A DNA stretch of 36,895 nt from Phocaeicola paurosaccharolyticus JCM 15092. Lineage in GTDB: Bacteria; Bacteroidota; Bacteroidia; Bacteroidales; Bacteroidaceae. This document shows positions 23,713 through 33,600 of this stretch, one piece after another (the first letter of the stretch is position 1; each line of letters begins with the position of its first letter). The notes beneath the pieces were generated by a model, which ran no database searches, was not told where the DNA came from, and saw only the letters and a program-made list of their open reading frames with translations. Where the stretch lies: the NCBI RefSeq assembly GCF_000613805.1, contig NZ_BAJR01000034.1:1-36895 (forward strand), written 5' to 3'. A program made the translations under genes and the position numbers.

Positions 23713-24156
23713 ATGGGCTGGAAGAAATTGATATTCGGGGAAAAGATGCCTGATAAGGATGACCCTAAGTACAAAGACCGTTATGAAAAAGAGGTAGAAA
23801 CCGGTAAGAAGTTTGCACGAATAACGAGAATCGACAAGGCGGCTGCCTCACTACAACGCTTTGCCAATGAACACAGAAACCTGTTTCTCGCCATCGTATT
23901 TGGCATGGTCATCTGCTGTTTCACTTTCAATATCTATCGTATCGCAATGGTTTGTAATGCTTCGAGCATGCAAGAACAAACCACAGCTACCCAAAGACAG
24001 GAAAAAGCCTTGGATAAGCTGCATGGTAAAGACCGTAAGATAAAGGAGTTGGAAATGAAATACGAGAAGCTTTTGAAAGAAAAGGCAGAACGAGAGAAAG
24101 TAACAAGTACAAACAACAAATCAAACACAAGTAACAATGAATCTCAAAAACATTAA
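23713..24156 (+). CDS. TraL-like membrane protein with coiled coil
   Basis: A 147-residue protein in the usual TraL place between TraK and TraM. A charged N-terminal region (about 1-55) precedes one membrane helix (about 56-80, NLFLAIVFGMVICCFTFNIY). After it comes a coiled-coil-like region (about 85-130) and a Ser/Asn/Thr-rich tail. The order and topology suggest a TraL equivalent, but sequence similarity is not clear enough for a firm symbol. It overlaps TraM by 20 bases. Confidence 0.65.
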   Translation: MGWKKLIFGEKMPDKDDPKYKDRYEKEVETGKKFARITRIDKAAASLQRFANEHRNLFLAIVFGMVICCFTFNIYRIAMVCNASSMQEQTTATQRQEKALDKLHGKDRKIKELEMKYEKLLKEKAEREKVTSTNNKSNTSNNESQKH

Positions 24157-25369
24157 CTGGAAACAGCCGAAGTATGTGCTTCCCGCCATCATCTATCCGC
24201 TGTTGATGGGTTGTGGCTACTTTATCATAGACATCTTTGATACGAAATTAGCCGAAGCATCAACCAACATGCAGACGACCGAATATCTGAACCCGAATTT
24301 ACCCAAGGCACAGATTACGAATGATGGCATCGGTGGCAAGTATGACAACATGCAGAAATCCTTTGGTAGAATCCAGGACTTCTCAGCCGTTGGGAATATA
24401 GAAAGAGATGATAACGAAAAGCAGACCGAAGAATATGACTCTAAATACACACAAGAAGACATCGCATTCCTGGACGCAGACGCAGCCCAAAGGACTGAGG
24501 AAATGGAAAACGCCAGCCTCATGCAAGAAAGATTGCGTCAAAGTGCCGAAAAAGGTAAAGGCCTGATGAATGACAGTTCAAGTATAAGCCTGAGTGAAGC
24601 TGATAGATTGGCCCGAAGTAAACAACGAGAACAGGAAGTGATGGATGAGCTGAATAAGGCATTGGCAGAAGCGCGACTGAAAGGAAGAAAAGGTCTGAAT
24701 GAAGTTCCGGCAGAAACCAAAGACACCATTGCTACTGGCACTCAATTGAAAGGGAAAATAGAAATCACTCAGAAAGGTGTATCAGAATTGGATGATGATT
24801 CTAAATCACAAGCTGTAGTCAAGAAGGTGAAAACGACATCTGACTATTTCAATACGCTAGCCGAGAATGAAAAAGAACCTCATTTGATAAAAGCCATCAT
24901 CGATGAGAATATCAAGGCGGTGGATGGATCCAGAGTTCGACTTCGCCTATTGGACGATGTGGAAATCAACGAAACCATCGTGAAGAAAGGATCCTATATC
25001 TATGCAATCATGAGTGGCTTTGGCAGTCAGCGAGTAAAAGGAAATATCAACAGCCTGATGGTTGGTGATGAATTGGTAAAGGTAAGCCTATCTGTATATG
25101 ATACCGATGGTTTGGAAGGTTTATATGTCCCAAGCAGTTCTTTTAGAGAAACCAGTAAGGATGTTGCTTCCAGTGCCATGAACGGCAATATGTCCATGAA
25201 CAACGGCAATCAAGGCAGTAGTTTTACCCAATGGGGAATGCAAGCAGTACAGAATGCCTATACCCGAACCAGTAATGCTATTAGCAAAGCCATCAAGAAA
25301 AACAGTGTCAAACTCAAATACGGTTCGTTTGTGTATCTCGTGAATGGTCGTGAGAAAAAAGATAAGTAA
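24137..25369 (+). CDS. traM: TraM conjugation protein (VirB10-like)
   Basis: A 410-residue protein spanning the envelope. One membrane helix lies near the N terminus (about 14-32), then a long polar linker with heptads (about 60-200, including ADRLARSKQREQEVMDELNK) and a C-terminal globular domain (about 250-410, with DGSRVRLRLLDDVEINETIV and GLYVPSSSFRE). This is the TraM family of Bacteroidetes conjugative transposons, which resembles VirB10 and links the inner and outer membrane parts of the channel. The TraK-L-M-N-O order is intact. It overlaps the TraL-like gene by 20 bases and is 20 bases before TraN. Confidence 0.9.
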   Translation: MNLKNINWKQPKYVLPAIIYPLLMGCGYFIIDIFDTKLAEASTNMQTTEYLNPNLPKAQITNDGIGGKYDNMQKSFGRIQDFSAVGNIERDDNEKQTEEYDSKYTQEDIAFLDADAAQRTEEMENASLMQERLRQSAEKGKGLMNDSSSISLSEADRLARSKQREQEVMDELNKALAEARLKGRKGLNEVPAETKDTIATGTQLKGKIEITQKGVSELDDDSKSQAVVKKVKTTSDYFNTLAENEKEPHLIKAIIDENIKAVDGSRVRLRLLDDVEINETIVKKGSYIYAIMSGFGSQRVKGNINSLMVGDELVKVSLSVYDTDGLEGLYVPSSSFRETSKDVASSAMNGNMSMNNGNQGSSFTQWGMQAVQNAYTRTSNAISKAIKKNSVKLKYGSFVYLVNGREKKDK

Positions 25370-25389
25370 CAATCAGTAAATCAAGAAAA

Positions 25390-26235
25390 ATGAACATACG
25401 AAAGATGTTTACCGCTATTGCGGTATTTGCAGCCTCTATCAATGGAGTCTTTGCACAGCAGACCTACGAAGAGATGGAACGTCTCACGGTCAATGAACAA
25501 GTAACTACAGTTATCACAGCTACCGAACCTATCCGTTTCGTGGATATTTCTACGGACAAGATTGCAGGAGATCAACCTATCAATAACACCATCCGATTGA
25601 AGCCCAAGGAAGGAGCACATGAAGATGGAGAAGTATTGGCTATTGTCACTATTGTAACCGAACGCTATCGTACTCAGTACGCCTTGCTTTACACAACTCG
25701 TTTGCAGGAAGCAGTTACAGACAAAGTCGTTCAACGCATGGAACAAACGGCTTACCATAACCCAGCTGTCAGTCTTTCAACCGAGGATATGTATCGTATA
25801 GCCCGTAATATTTGGTCATCACCGGCTAAGTGGCGTGATGTAAAGACGAAGAAGCATCGCATGGAAATGCGACTGAACAACATCTATGCTGTAGGTGATT
25901 ATTTCTTCATTGATTATAGCGTAGAGAACAAAACCAACATACGCTTTGACATTGATGAGATGCGATTGAAACTCGCAGATAAGAAAATATCGAAAGCAAC
26001 GAACAATCAGGTCATCGAGCTTACTCCAGAAATGCAACTGGAACAGACCCAGTCGTTCAAGTATGGCTATAGAAATATTCTCGTAGTGAAGAAACTTACC
26101 TTTCCGAATGATAAGATTCTGACTATTGAAATGAGTGAAAAGCAGATATCAGGACGCACCATCAGTCTGAACATTGACTATGAAGATGTGTTGTGTGCCG
26201 ATAGTTTCAACAAAGTATTACTGGAGGAAGAGTAA
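25390..26235 (+). CDS. traN: TraN conjugation protein (DUF4138, VirB9-like)
   Basis: A 281-residue exported protein. The signal peptide ends at GVFAQ (about residue 22). The mature part is beta-rich and matches DUF4138/TraN of Bacteroidetes conjugative transposons: an early TTVITATEPIRFVDISTDKI segment, then a conserved FFIDYSVENKTNIRFDIDEM stretch. TraN is thought to work like VirB9 with TraM and TraO at the outer membrane. Its stop codon shares one base with the TraO start (TAATG), so the two are translationally coupled. Confidence 0.9.
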   Translation: MNIRKMFTAIAVFAASINGVFAQQTYEEMERLTVNEQVTTVITATEPIRFVDISTDKIAGDQPINNTIRLKPKEGAHEDGEVLAIVTIVTERYRTQYALLYTTRLQEAVTDKVVQRMEQTAYHNPAVSLSTEDMYRIARNIWSSPAKWRDVKTKKHRMEMRLNNIYAVGDYFFIDYSVENKTNIRFDIDEMRLKLADKKISKATNNQVIELTPEMQLEQTQSFKYGYRNILVVKKLTFPNDKILTIEMSEKQISGRTISLNIDYEDVLCADSFNKVLLEEE

Positions 26236-26741
26236 TGAAGAAGCATCTATTAGCCTTGGTTGCAGTCATCAGTATGGCGACAACCACCTTTGCCCAAAAT
26301 AACAACCATGTATCATTAGGCGTTGGTCTTCTCTATGAAAACAGTGCTGACCTGACTTTAAGTTACGAGCATGAAACCAAGTATCATAATGCTTGGGAAT
26401 ACTTTGCCAACAGGTGTATCAAATGGAAAGAATGTGAATCATGTGGTCATATCTGCCCTGAATCCTTTTGGAGGAACTACCGTACATGGGGCTTGGGTGT
26501 AGCCTACAAGCCCTGTGTGATCCGAACAAGAAATAGTCATGGCAATCTGCGTATCGGAGCTTCGGCTGGATCAGATACAGATGATTTCTTAGGTGGAATC
26601 CATGTCGGTTATGAGCAAAATTTTTCACTGAAAGGTGGATGGAAACTCTACTGGCAGGTAAAGAGCGATTGTCTGATTAAGGGTCAGGACTTGTTTCGTA
26701 CCGGAATTGTCATCGGTGTAAAACTCCCATGTGGTAACTAA
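26235..26741 (+). CDS. traO: TraO conjugation protein (outer-membrane beta-barrel-like)
   Basis: A 168-residue exported protein with signal peptide ending at TTTFAQ (about residue 21). Short beta-strand-like repeats (VSLGVGLLYENSADLTLSYE, LRIGASAGSD, IHVGYEQNFSL) and a C terminus of strand type fit the TraO family of Bacteroidetes conjugative transposons. Four cysteines in the middle (IKWKECESCGHIC region, about 61-76) are a noteworthy feature and could be linked by disulfides outside the cytoplasm. It shares one base with the TraN stop. Confidence 0.85.
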   Translation: MKKHLLALVAVISMATTTFAQNNNHVSLGVGLLYENSADLTLSYEHETKYHNAWEYFANRCIKWKECESCGHICPESFWRNYRTWGLGVAYKPCVIRTRNSHGNLRIGASAGSDTDDFLGGIHVGYEQNFSLKGGWKLYWQVKSDCLIKGQDLFRTGIVIGVKLPCGN

Positions 26742-26752
26742 ATCTAAAAGAA

Positions 26753-27418
26753 ATGAAGAATCAAATTAAAAACATAGCAACTTGTTGGATGGCAGCAATA
26801 AGTATTCTGCTCAGTTCCTGTGATGCCCACAAGGATTTCCCCGATACAGCCATGAAAGTCGGACATATTCTGTGTACCGATGAAAATGTGCACTCCATTG
26901 AAGAAGTGAAAGCCAAGAAGAAAGAACCCATTGCTGTGGTATTCTATATCAATCAGTCGGAAGATGTTGAAGGAAATGGCTATGCCGTTTACCTGAAAGA
27001 TGTAAGTCCAACGTCTTTTGCTGATAGTTTAGGAATTATTCAAGGTACTTCTACCAGTGTGACAGCATTAGATGGCAATGCCAATACCTACAGCATCTAT
27101 AGTACCAAAGATACCTCCTCACCGTTGGCAGAAGAAGTCTTTCAGCTATGGCGATATGGACAAAGTGCCTATATCCCTTCCGTTGCACAGATGAGATTAC
27201 TATACTCAATGAAGACTGTCATCAATCCCTACATCATTGCTTGCGGAGGAACACCATTACCCGACGAAGCCAATGAATGTTGGTATTGGACATCCACCGA
27301 AGTTAAGGGACAAGCCAGCGTCAAAGCATGGCTCTATTCTCTTGAAAGCGGTGGAATGTTGGAAACACCTAAGATTCAAGCACACAAAGCAAGACCTATT
27401 GTAACACTAAACAACTAA
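26753..27418 (+). CDS. Lipoprotein with DUF1566-like domain
   Basis: A 221-residue predicted lipoprotein with lipobox LSSC (Cys about residue 23). The rest resembles the DUF1566 (C-type-lectin-like) domain: YGQSAYIPSVAQMRLLY near 135-151 and ANECWYWTSTEV near 172-183, with a final KARPIVTLNN. The fimbrillin-like gene at 11400 ends with a similar but more diverged domain, so the two may be partners at the cell surface. It sits between TraO and the membrane-HhH protein. Role not established; an accessory adhesin or pilus-tip protein is likely. Confidence 0.75.
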   Translation: MKNQIKNIATCWMAAISILLSSCDAHKDFPDTAMKVGHILCTDENVHSIEEVKAKKKEPIAVVFYINQSEDVEGNGYAVYLKDVSPTSFADSLGIIQGTSTSVTALDGNANTYSIYSTKDTSSPLAEEVFQLWRYGQSAYIPSVAQMRLLYSMKTVINPYIIACGGTPLPDEANECWYWTSTEVKGQASVKAWLYSLESGGMLETPKIQAHKARPIVTLNN

Positions 27419-27424
27419 CTAAAA

Positions 27425-28279
27425 ATGAGAAAGAAAAATATGATGATTTTTATCCTGTTTCTATTGTTGGCAGCCTATATCACCGCTGTTATTTGTTATC
27501 CACATGAAACGGTCATCTTTACCGTTATTGCAACCATGATATTCTCGACCATCTTCTTAGTGGGTGGCATTATCAACTGCTGTGATAAGCCCTGCAAGTC
27601 GAATATCCACTTCAATAAAAAGGTAGAAGTAGATGAAAATAAATACTATGTCATGTCAGCAGAATACAAGACTGCGATGGATAGCTTACTCGATTATAAT
27701 CAAAAGCTGATTGATTGTAATCTGAAACTAAAGGATCAGCTTGATACAATTTATAGTTGTAATACTGAATATAAAAATATGGTAGCTAAGATGAGTGAAC
27801 GACAAGAGAAACAAATTGAAGAACAACAAGCAAGAGAGAAGGCGTACCTTCGTCAAATCGAAGAGTTGAAGACTGTGAACGCTGAGTTGCGTGAACTCTT
27901 GAAGGAGAAAGAACAACAGGATACCATTCTTCCACCAGTGTTGGTTTCAGAGAATGAAATATCAGTGGATAATGATTCTACAGAAACTGTTATTACTGAC
28001 AATGACTCAATGGATGGTTGGATTGAATACGGATTACTGGGAAGCAATCTTTATCAGACAGGGTTATCTCTCAAAACCGTAGAAATATTGCAGAATGTAG
28101 GCATTGTAAAGGTCGGCGAACTTATTAGCCACACAAAGATGCAGATTGCCAGCATCAATGGCATCGGCGAACAGAAACTGAAAAAGATTGGAGACTTCTT
28201 AGCTGATACTAATCTAAATTATGGCACTGAGGTTAGGGAGCGCAATGGTAAATGGTACATCAAAGCAGTAACAGAGTAA
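27425..28279 (+). CDS. Membrane-anchored coiled-coil protein with alpha-CTD-like HhH domain
   Basis: A 284-residue protein with an unusual domain mix. Two hydrophobic segments (about 7-24 and 29-50) anchor it, and a long coiled coil follows (about 85-165, with KEKEQQ and similar heptads). The C-terminal part (about 212-265) has the helix-hairpin-helix plan of the RNA polymerase alpha-subunit C-terminal domain: TGLSLKTVEILQNVGIVKVG, then SINGIGEQKLKKIGDFL. This domain binds DNA or protein in other settings. So the protein may tether DNA, or a nucleoprotein complex, to the membrane near the coupling protein encoded next. It lies 6 bases after the lipoprotein gene and 21 before the coupling-protein gene. 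Confidence 0.75.
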   Translation: MRKKNMMIFILFLLLAAYITAVICYPHETVIFTVIATMIFSTIFLVGGIINCCDKPCKSNIHFNKKVEVDENKYYVMSAEYKTAMDSLLDYNQKLIDCNLKLKDQLDTIYSCNTEYKNMVAKMSERQEKQIEEQQAREKAYLRQIEELKTVNAELRELLKEKEQQDTILPPVLVSENEISVDNDSTETVITDNDSMDGWIEYGLLGSNLYQTGLSLKTVEILQNVGIVKVGELISHTKMQIASINGIGEQKLKKIGDFLADTNLNYGTEVRERNGKWYIKAVTE

Positions 28280-28300
28280 TATAAACATAACACGATTATT

Positions 28301-30520
28301 ATGGCAATGGAAGAAAGCAAAGAGTTACAGACCGCCTATAAGATATTCAGATCGCTCATCTACGTATCACTCGTACTTGAGTTCTTTATGTACGCCATCG
28401 ATCCTGCGGTTCTTGACCAATGGAACGGCATAATAATAGATATTCATGACCGAATGAAAAGATGGCTCATCTACAACGACAACAATTTGGTGTATAGTAA
28501 GGTGGCTACTTTTCTGTTGGTCTGCATTACCTGCATTGGTACTCGAAACAAGAAACATTTGGAGTTCAATGCTCGTAACCAAGTATTGTATCCATTAGTA
28601 TCAGGCGTTCTTCTGATTGCCGGTTCAGTTATTCTTTATAATATGGTACATGACGAAGGTGATGGACTGATGGCGAGTCGTCTATACGGCATCCGTCTGA
28701 ACGTCATCTTCTACATGATACTCACTATCATCGGTACGATACTGGTTCATGTAGCCTTAGACAATATCAGCAAATTCTTGAAAGAGGGTTTGCTGAAAGA
28801 CCGCTTCAACTTAGAGAATGAGAGCTTTGAGCAATGCGATAAGCTCATTGAGAACAAATACTCGGTAAATATCCCTATGCGCTATTACTATAAAGGTAAG
28901 TTTCGCAAAGGTTGGGCGAACATCACCAATCCTTTCCGAGGTTGTTGGGTAGTTGGTACTCCTGGTTCAGGTAAGACATTTTCCATCATTGAACCATACA
29001 TCCGTCAGCATTCAGCAAAGGGATTTTCGATGGTAGTTTATGATTATAAATTCCCTACTTTAGCACAGAAGCTATATTATCATTACAAAATCAATCAGAA
29101 ACAAGGCAATACACCCAAGGGCTGTAAATTCAATATCATCAACTTTGTAGATGTAGAATATAGCCGACGAGTGAATCCTATTCAGAAGAAATACATTCAG
29201 AGTTTGGCAGCAGCCAGTGAAACCGCTGAAACCCTACTTGAATCCCTACAAAAGGGAAAGAAAGAAGGTGGTGGCGGTAGTGACCAGTTCTTTCAAACAT
29301 CAGCTGTCAACTTCTTGGCAGCTTGTATCTACTATTTTGTGAACTATGAACGAGAGCCATACGACAAGGATGGCAAAAAACTCTATGCAGAGAAAGCTCA
29401 AGATAAGGATACCAAGTTTTGGCGACCTACAGGTGTTGTGCGTGATAAAGAAGGGGGAGAAATTGTTGAACCAGCCTATTGGTTGGGAAAATATTCCGAT
29501 ATGCCCCACATCTTATCGTTCTTAAATGAAAGTTATCAGACAATCTTTGAAGTACTTGAAACCGACAATGAAGTAGCTCCGTTACTTGGCCCATTCCAGA
29601 CCGCATTGAAGAACAAAGCGATGGAACAGTTGGAGGGTATGATTGGTACATTGCGTGTATATACCAGTCGATTAGCAACAAAAGAATCATATTGGGTGTT
29701 CCACAAAGACGGTGATGATTTCGACTTGAAAGTGAGTGATCCAAAGAGCCCAAGTTATCTGTTGATTGCTAATGATCCAGAAATGGAAAGCATAATCGGA
29801 GCTTTGAATGCTTTGATTTTGAATCGTCTTGTAACTCGTGTAAATACTGGCCAAGGCAAAAATATCCCTGTTAGTATCCTTGTGGATGAGTTGCCAACCC
29901 TCTATTTCCATAAGATAGACCGATTGATTGGTACTGCCCGAAGCAACAAAGTATCTGTAGCATTAGGCTTTCAGGAACTCCCTCAGTTGGAAGCCGATTA
30001 TGGCAAAGTTGGTATGCAGAAGATTATCACTACTGTAGGTAACGTGGTATCAGGTTCAGCACGAAGTAAAGAAACTCTTGAATGGCTTTCAAATGACATA
30101 TTTGGGAAAGTTGTTCAACTCAAGAAAGGTGTAACCATAGATAGAGACAAGACAAGCATAAACTTAAATGAAAACATGGATAATCTTGTGCCAGCTTCAA
30201 AAATCAGTGATATGGCTACCGGATGGGTCTGTGGCCAAACAGCTCGTGACTTTGTGAAGACCAAGACTGGTATGAGAGACAACATGAACATTCAGGAGGC
30301 AGAGGAATTCAAGACAAGCAAGTTTTTCTGCAAAACAGACTTTGACATGGATGAAATCAAGAAAGAGGAACTGGATTACGCTAATTATCCACTCCCTAAA
30401 TTCTATATTTTCAAGTCCAAAGAAGAGAAGGAACGTATCCTGTACAAAAACTTCTTAACCGTAGGACAAGAGGTTAAGGACATGATAGCAGATGTTCAGA
30501 GAAAGAAAAAGGGTTTATAA
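28301..30520 (+). CDS. Type IV coupling protein (VirD4/TraG-like)
   Basis: A 739-residue inner-membrane ATPase that brings the relaxosome to the secretion channel. About four N-terminal membrane helices (between residues 14 and 150) precede the ATPase. Walker A is GTPGSGKT at 219-226, and Walker B is SILVDELPTLYF with D529/E530. The middle holds a substrate-type insertion between the two (about 310-420). It matches the MobC/TraG-type coupling proteins of Bacteroidetes elements. It ends the tra operon, followed by a strong terminator. A mobilisation protein with relaxase activity is usually encoded close by; none is seen here. Confidence 0.9.
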   Translation: MAMEESKELQTAYKIFRSLIYVSLVLEFFMYAIDPAVLDQWNGIIIDIHDRMKRWLIYNDNNLVYSKVATFLLVCITCIGTRNKKHLEFNARNQVLYPLVSGVLLIAGSVILYNMVHDEGDGLMASRLYGIRLNVIFYMILTIIGTILVHVALDNISKFLKEGLLKDRFNLENESFEQCDKLIENKYSVNIPMRYYYKGKFRKGWANITNPFRGCWVVGTPGSGKTFSIIEPYIRQHSAKGFSMVVYDYKFPTLAQKLYYHYKINQKQGNTPKGCKFNIINFVDVEYSRRVNPIQKKYIQSLAAASETAETLLESLQKGKKEGGGGSDQFFQTSAVNFLAACIYYFVNYEREPYDKDGKKLYAEKAQDKDTKFWRPTGVVRDKEGGEIVEPAYWLGKYSDMPHILSFLNESYQTIFEVLETDNEVAPLLGPFQTALKNKAMEQLEGMIGTLRVYTSRLATKESYWVFHKDGDDFDLKVSDPKSPSYLLIANDPEMESIIGALNALILNRLVTRVNTGQGKNIPVSILVDELPTLYFHKIDRLIGTARSNKVSVALGFQELPQLEADYGKVGMQKIITTVGNVVSGSARSKETLEWLSNDIFGKVVQLKKGVTIDRDKTSINLNENMDNLVPASKISDMATGWVCGQTARDFVKTKTGMRDNMNIQEAEEFKTSKFFCKTDFDMDEIKKEELDYANYPLPKFYIFKSKEEKERILYKNFLTVGQEVKDMIADVQRKKKGL

Positions 30521-30576
30521 AAAATATAATTCTCTCATCAGCAAAGTATTCACAATAAAGTTCAGTTCATTTATTT

Positions 30577-30612
30577 GAGGTCTCTGCAAAAATGAAGCAG
30601 AGACCTCTTTTT
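30577..30612 (+). terminator. Rho-independent terminator of the tra operon
   Basis: A perfect 11-bp stem GAGGTCTCTGC (30577-30587) with GCAGAGACCTC (30597-30607), loop of nine A-rich bases, then T5. It ends the tra operon. The convergent DUF262 gene ends at 30659, so the hairpin also separates the two operons; on the minus strand it lacks a T run. Confidence 0.9.
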
Positions 30613-30658
30613 CTCTATTTAATGTCCATAAGCTTATTCTATTAGTTTTTGGAACTTT

Positions 30659-33600
30659 CTATTCTGAAGATAACGATTTAGCTATTAAAAGGACTTTATT
30701 AAGTTCCTGTATAGCATCTTCTGTTAAACCAGGAAAACTGCACACTTTGTACCACCATGCATTTTTGTCAGAATAAATAGAACCTAAATCCGGACTCTCT
30801 TTTTGTATATATTCATTTTTTGTTATATCTTCAGGAACTTTTCTCAAACCAATTTCAATTTCAAGGTCAGAACTTACAGTTGCTGCATACAGCATCCTTG
30901 TTTTTGGGGAATAAAAAGCAATAGTTATCCATCTATAATACACACATGCATTTGCGATAGGAACATCGGCATCGCCGTTACAACCATAGCAAGTATATGA
31001 AATATTATGATTATGGAAAATATTCTTTATTTTTTCGATGTAATCATTACGAAGATTGAGGGCTTGGGCAATCATAGACTCTAACATTTCTTTCAGAGAT
31101 TCATGAGTGTCTTCTTGTGTCAGTATACGAGTGTAAAACTCTTTAGATTTGTGTCCCAAAAACTTACTCCAATTAGAATGCATCAATCCTATTGTGTTAT
31201 TTTGAGCATAATAGCAAAAGCAATAATGCTCATATGTGAAACCAATTTCTATACCACGAATGGAATCATCAAAGCGATTATCCCATCGGAATGTAATATT
31301 TGAAAATCCGTTTAAGAGGATATCGGTTATGTGTATATATAGGTCGTCATTGAGTACGAATGATGTTAATCGGTATTTCCATCCATTCCTTTTGGATGCA
31401 TTGGTAAGCAATAAATCTTTCTCCCAATCGGTGCGAATGTAGTAATCTATAACTCCGTCATTGATAAAGCCTTGAGCAATTTGAATAAGTTGAGTAGCAA
31501 GTTTTGTGTGAACTTGCTCATCTTTCAATAAATAGTGTTCTATATAAGTGCGGTTTTCTTTTCTAAGAAAGAAAGAACGTAAGTTGGTATCATTAAAAGA
31601 TAAGTAATCTTTATAAAAAACCTGACATATCTTATTGTCTGGAATATATGCTATCAAGTCACACATAATTGCACGTTCTGATACAGACTTAGGTACGAGA
31701 ACTTTAATGTTGGATACTTTTTCTTCGAAGTTAAACCATGGGCCATTCTCTCCAGTATGAAACAAAGGACGTATTGCGCCCTCAAAGAATGCATAACCTT
31801 CCAATTCGGTTATGATTTTGAACAATACTTCATTGCCATAAACTGATGCTTTTACCAATTCTTCTTTATATTGATCACTATCAGACAACAATCTTACATC
31901 AGAATCCATAGAAAGCAACTCCATCAATCCTATATTATGTTGTTCTGTATGTGTCTGCTGTTGCCTTTTCGTCAATTCTTCAAATAATCGGCAGCAACTG
32001 CAAAATGATTTGAAGTCATCAACTGTATTGCGAGCCATATTCCATGCAAAGCGAACCCAATAATGTAAATCGTTGGAGTTTGCGGAGTTAAGCATTATAG
32101 CATACATTACAGCTCTTTTGGTATAACTACCATCTAATACAGACCGCCATTCACCATCATTATCTGACCATCGCCAGGCGGGCTCAATCAGCGTATTCCA
32201 AGCACATGTAGATTTTAATGATAATAAAGCAGACAAATCATCTAGTCCAATTTCATTGAATGCTTCGACAAAAATTTCTGAAGAAACATATTGGTCAGAT
32301 GACAATTCGCTAATCTTCCAAAAAATTTCAATCTTATCTTTATATATGTCTTCAGAGAACCCACCCTTCTCACATAATTTTATGAAAAGGAAATTAGCGA
32401 TAAAGCGTAATATTCCATTATCAGGCAGGCGTGTTGGTTTTGACTTTGCCCAAAATGAATCAATCCAAATTGTATCAATATCACGTTTCCAATTTTCAGG
32501 AAGGTGAACTATCTTTTTCTCTATTTCAGCCTTGATATTTTCGAAGGATGTCAGTGGTTTACCTCGCGAATTCATCTTTAAGTAAATGTTTTCGCTGATA
32601 TTATGTTTGCCCAAATCAAAGAAAGAAAATACAATATTGTCAATATTCGGATAATCAAGTTTTTCGACTTTCACTCTCGTATGAATTACGTCTAACATTC
32701 GTAACATACTGTCAACAGTGGGATCCTGCTGCCAGTAATCCATAAACCAAACCGAGTTGATGATAGCTTCACTTGGTTTTGATGAAGGAAAGCCAATCCA
32801 TTTGTTTATGGTCACAGCATAGCAGAATTCAGTGGCTGCTCGTCTGGTTTCATAAATAAATTTTGGAGAATTTTCCTCATTCCATCGTTTATTACGATAG
32901 AGTGAGAGTAAAAACAATGTTGTGAGTCGCTGTTGGCCATCAATAGGAATGAAGGTCATAAGAGAATCTCCTGTTGAGGAGTGACGCTCTTCAACGGTAC
33001 CAAAAACAATCTGAAAATCAATTTTATGATCAAGTCTATTTGAGAATATATCGTTCAGAATGTTTGTTCGCACATCTTCAGCACGGGCATCTTCATTTTT
33101 ACTTCGACCCTGTGCATAGTCGCGCTGAATCTTCGGAATAACAATGAAATCATAGGCATCAATTAACTTTGAATAGGTCATTATAGGTAAAGATTTACTT
33201 TGCTTATATTCTTGAATTGATGGTGTTTGATTATATTGAAAATCAATAAAACAAGGTGAATTATATGTTTGTGAAGAAGTGTAATTTTCTGATTCTTCCT
33301 TTCCTTTTGGTTTTTGTCCAAAATAGTTAGTCAGAATCTCTTCAATGCTCTTAAGGTACTCTTTTCTGTCAATGTCACTCCAGAAATCAAATTTGTTTTC
33401 TACATTAATTTTTTCTGCACTTGTAAAGCTCTTTGTGAATACCATCATTGTACATGGAGGTACATAGTATCCCTCTGTTTGCTTTTTTATGACTACACTT
33501 CTTTTTCCAGTAAAGAGTTTTCTACCAATACTTTCATTAATATGACTACTCAGTAGTGTAAGATTAGGAAGACTCATAATTGAGTCTTCATTAACAGCAA

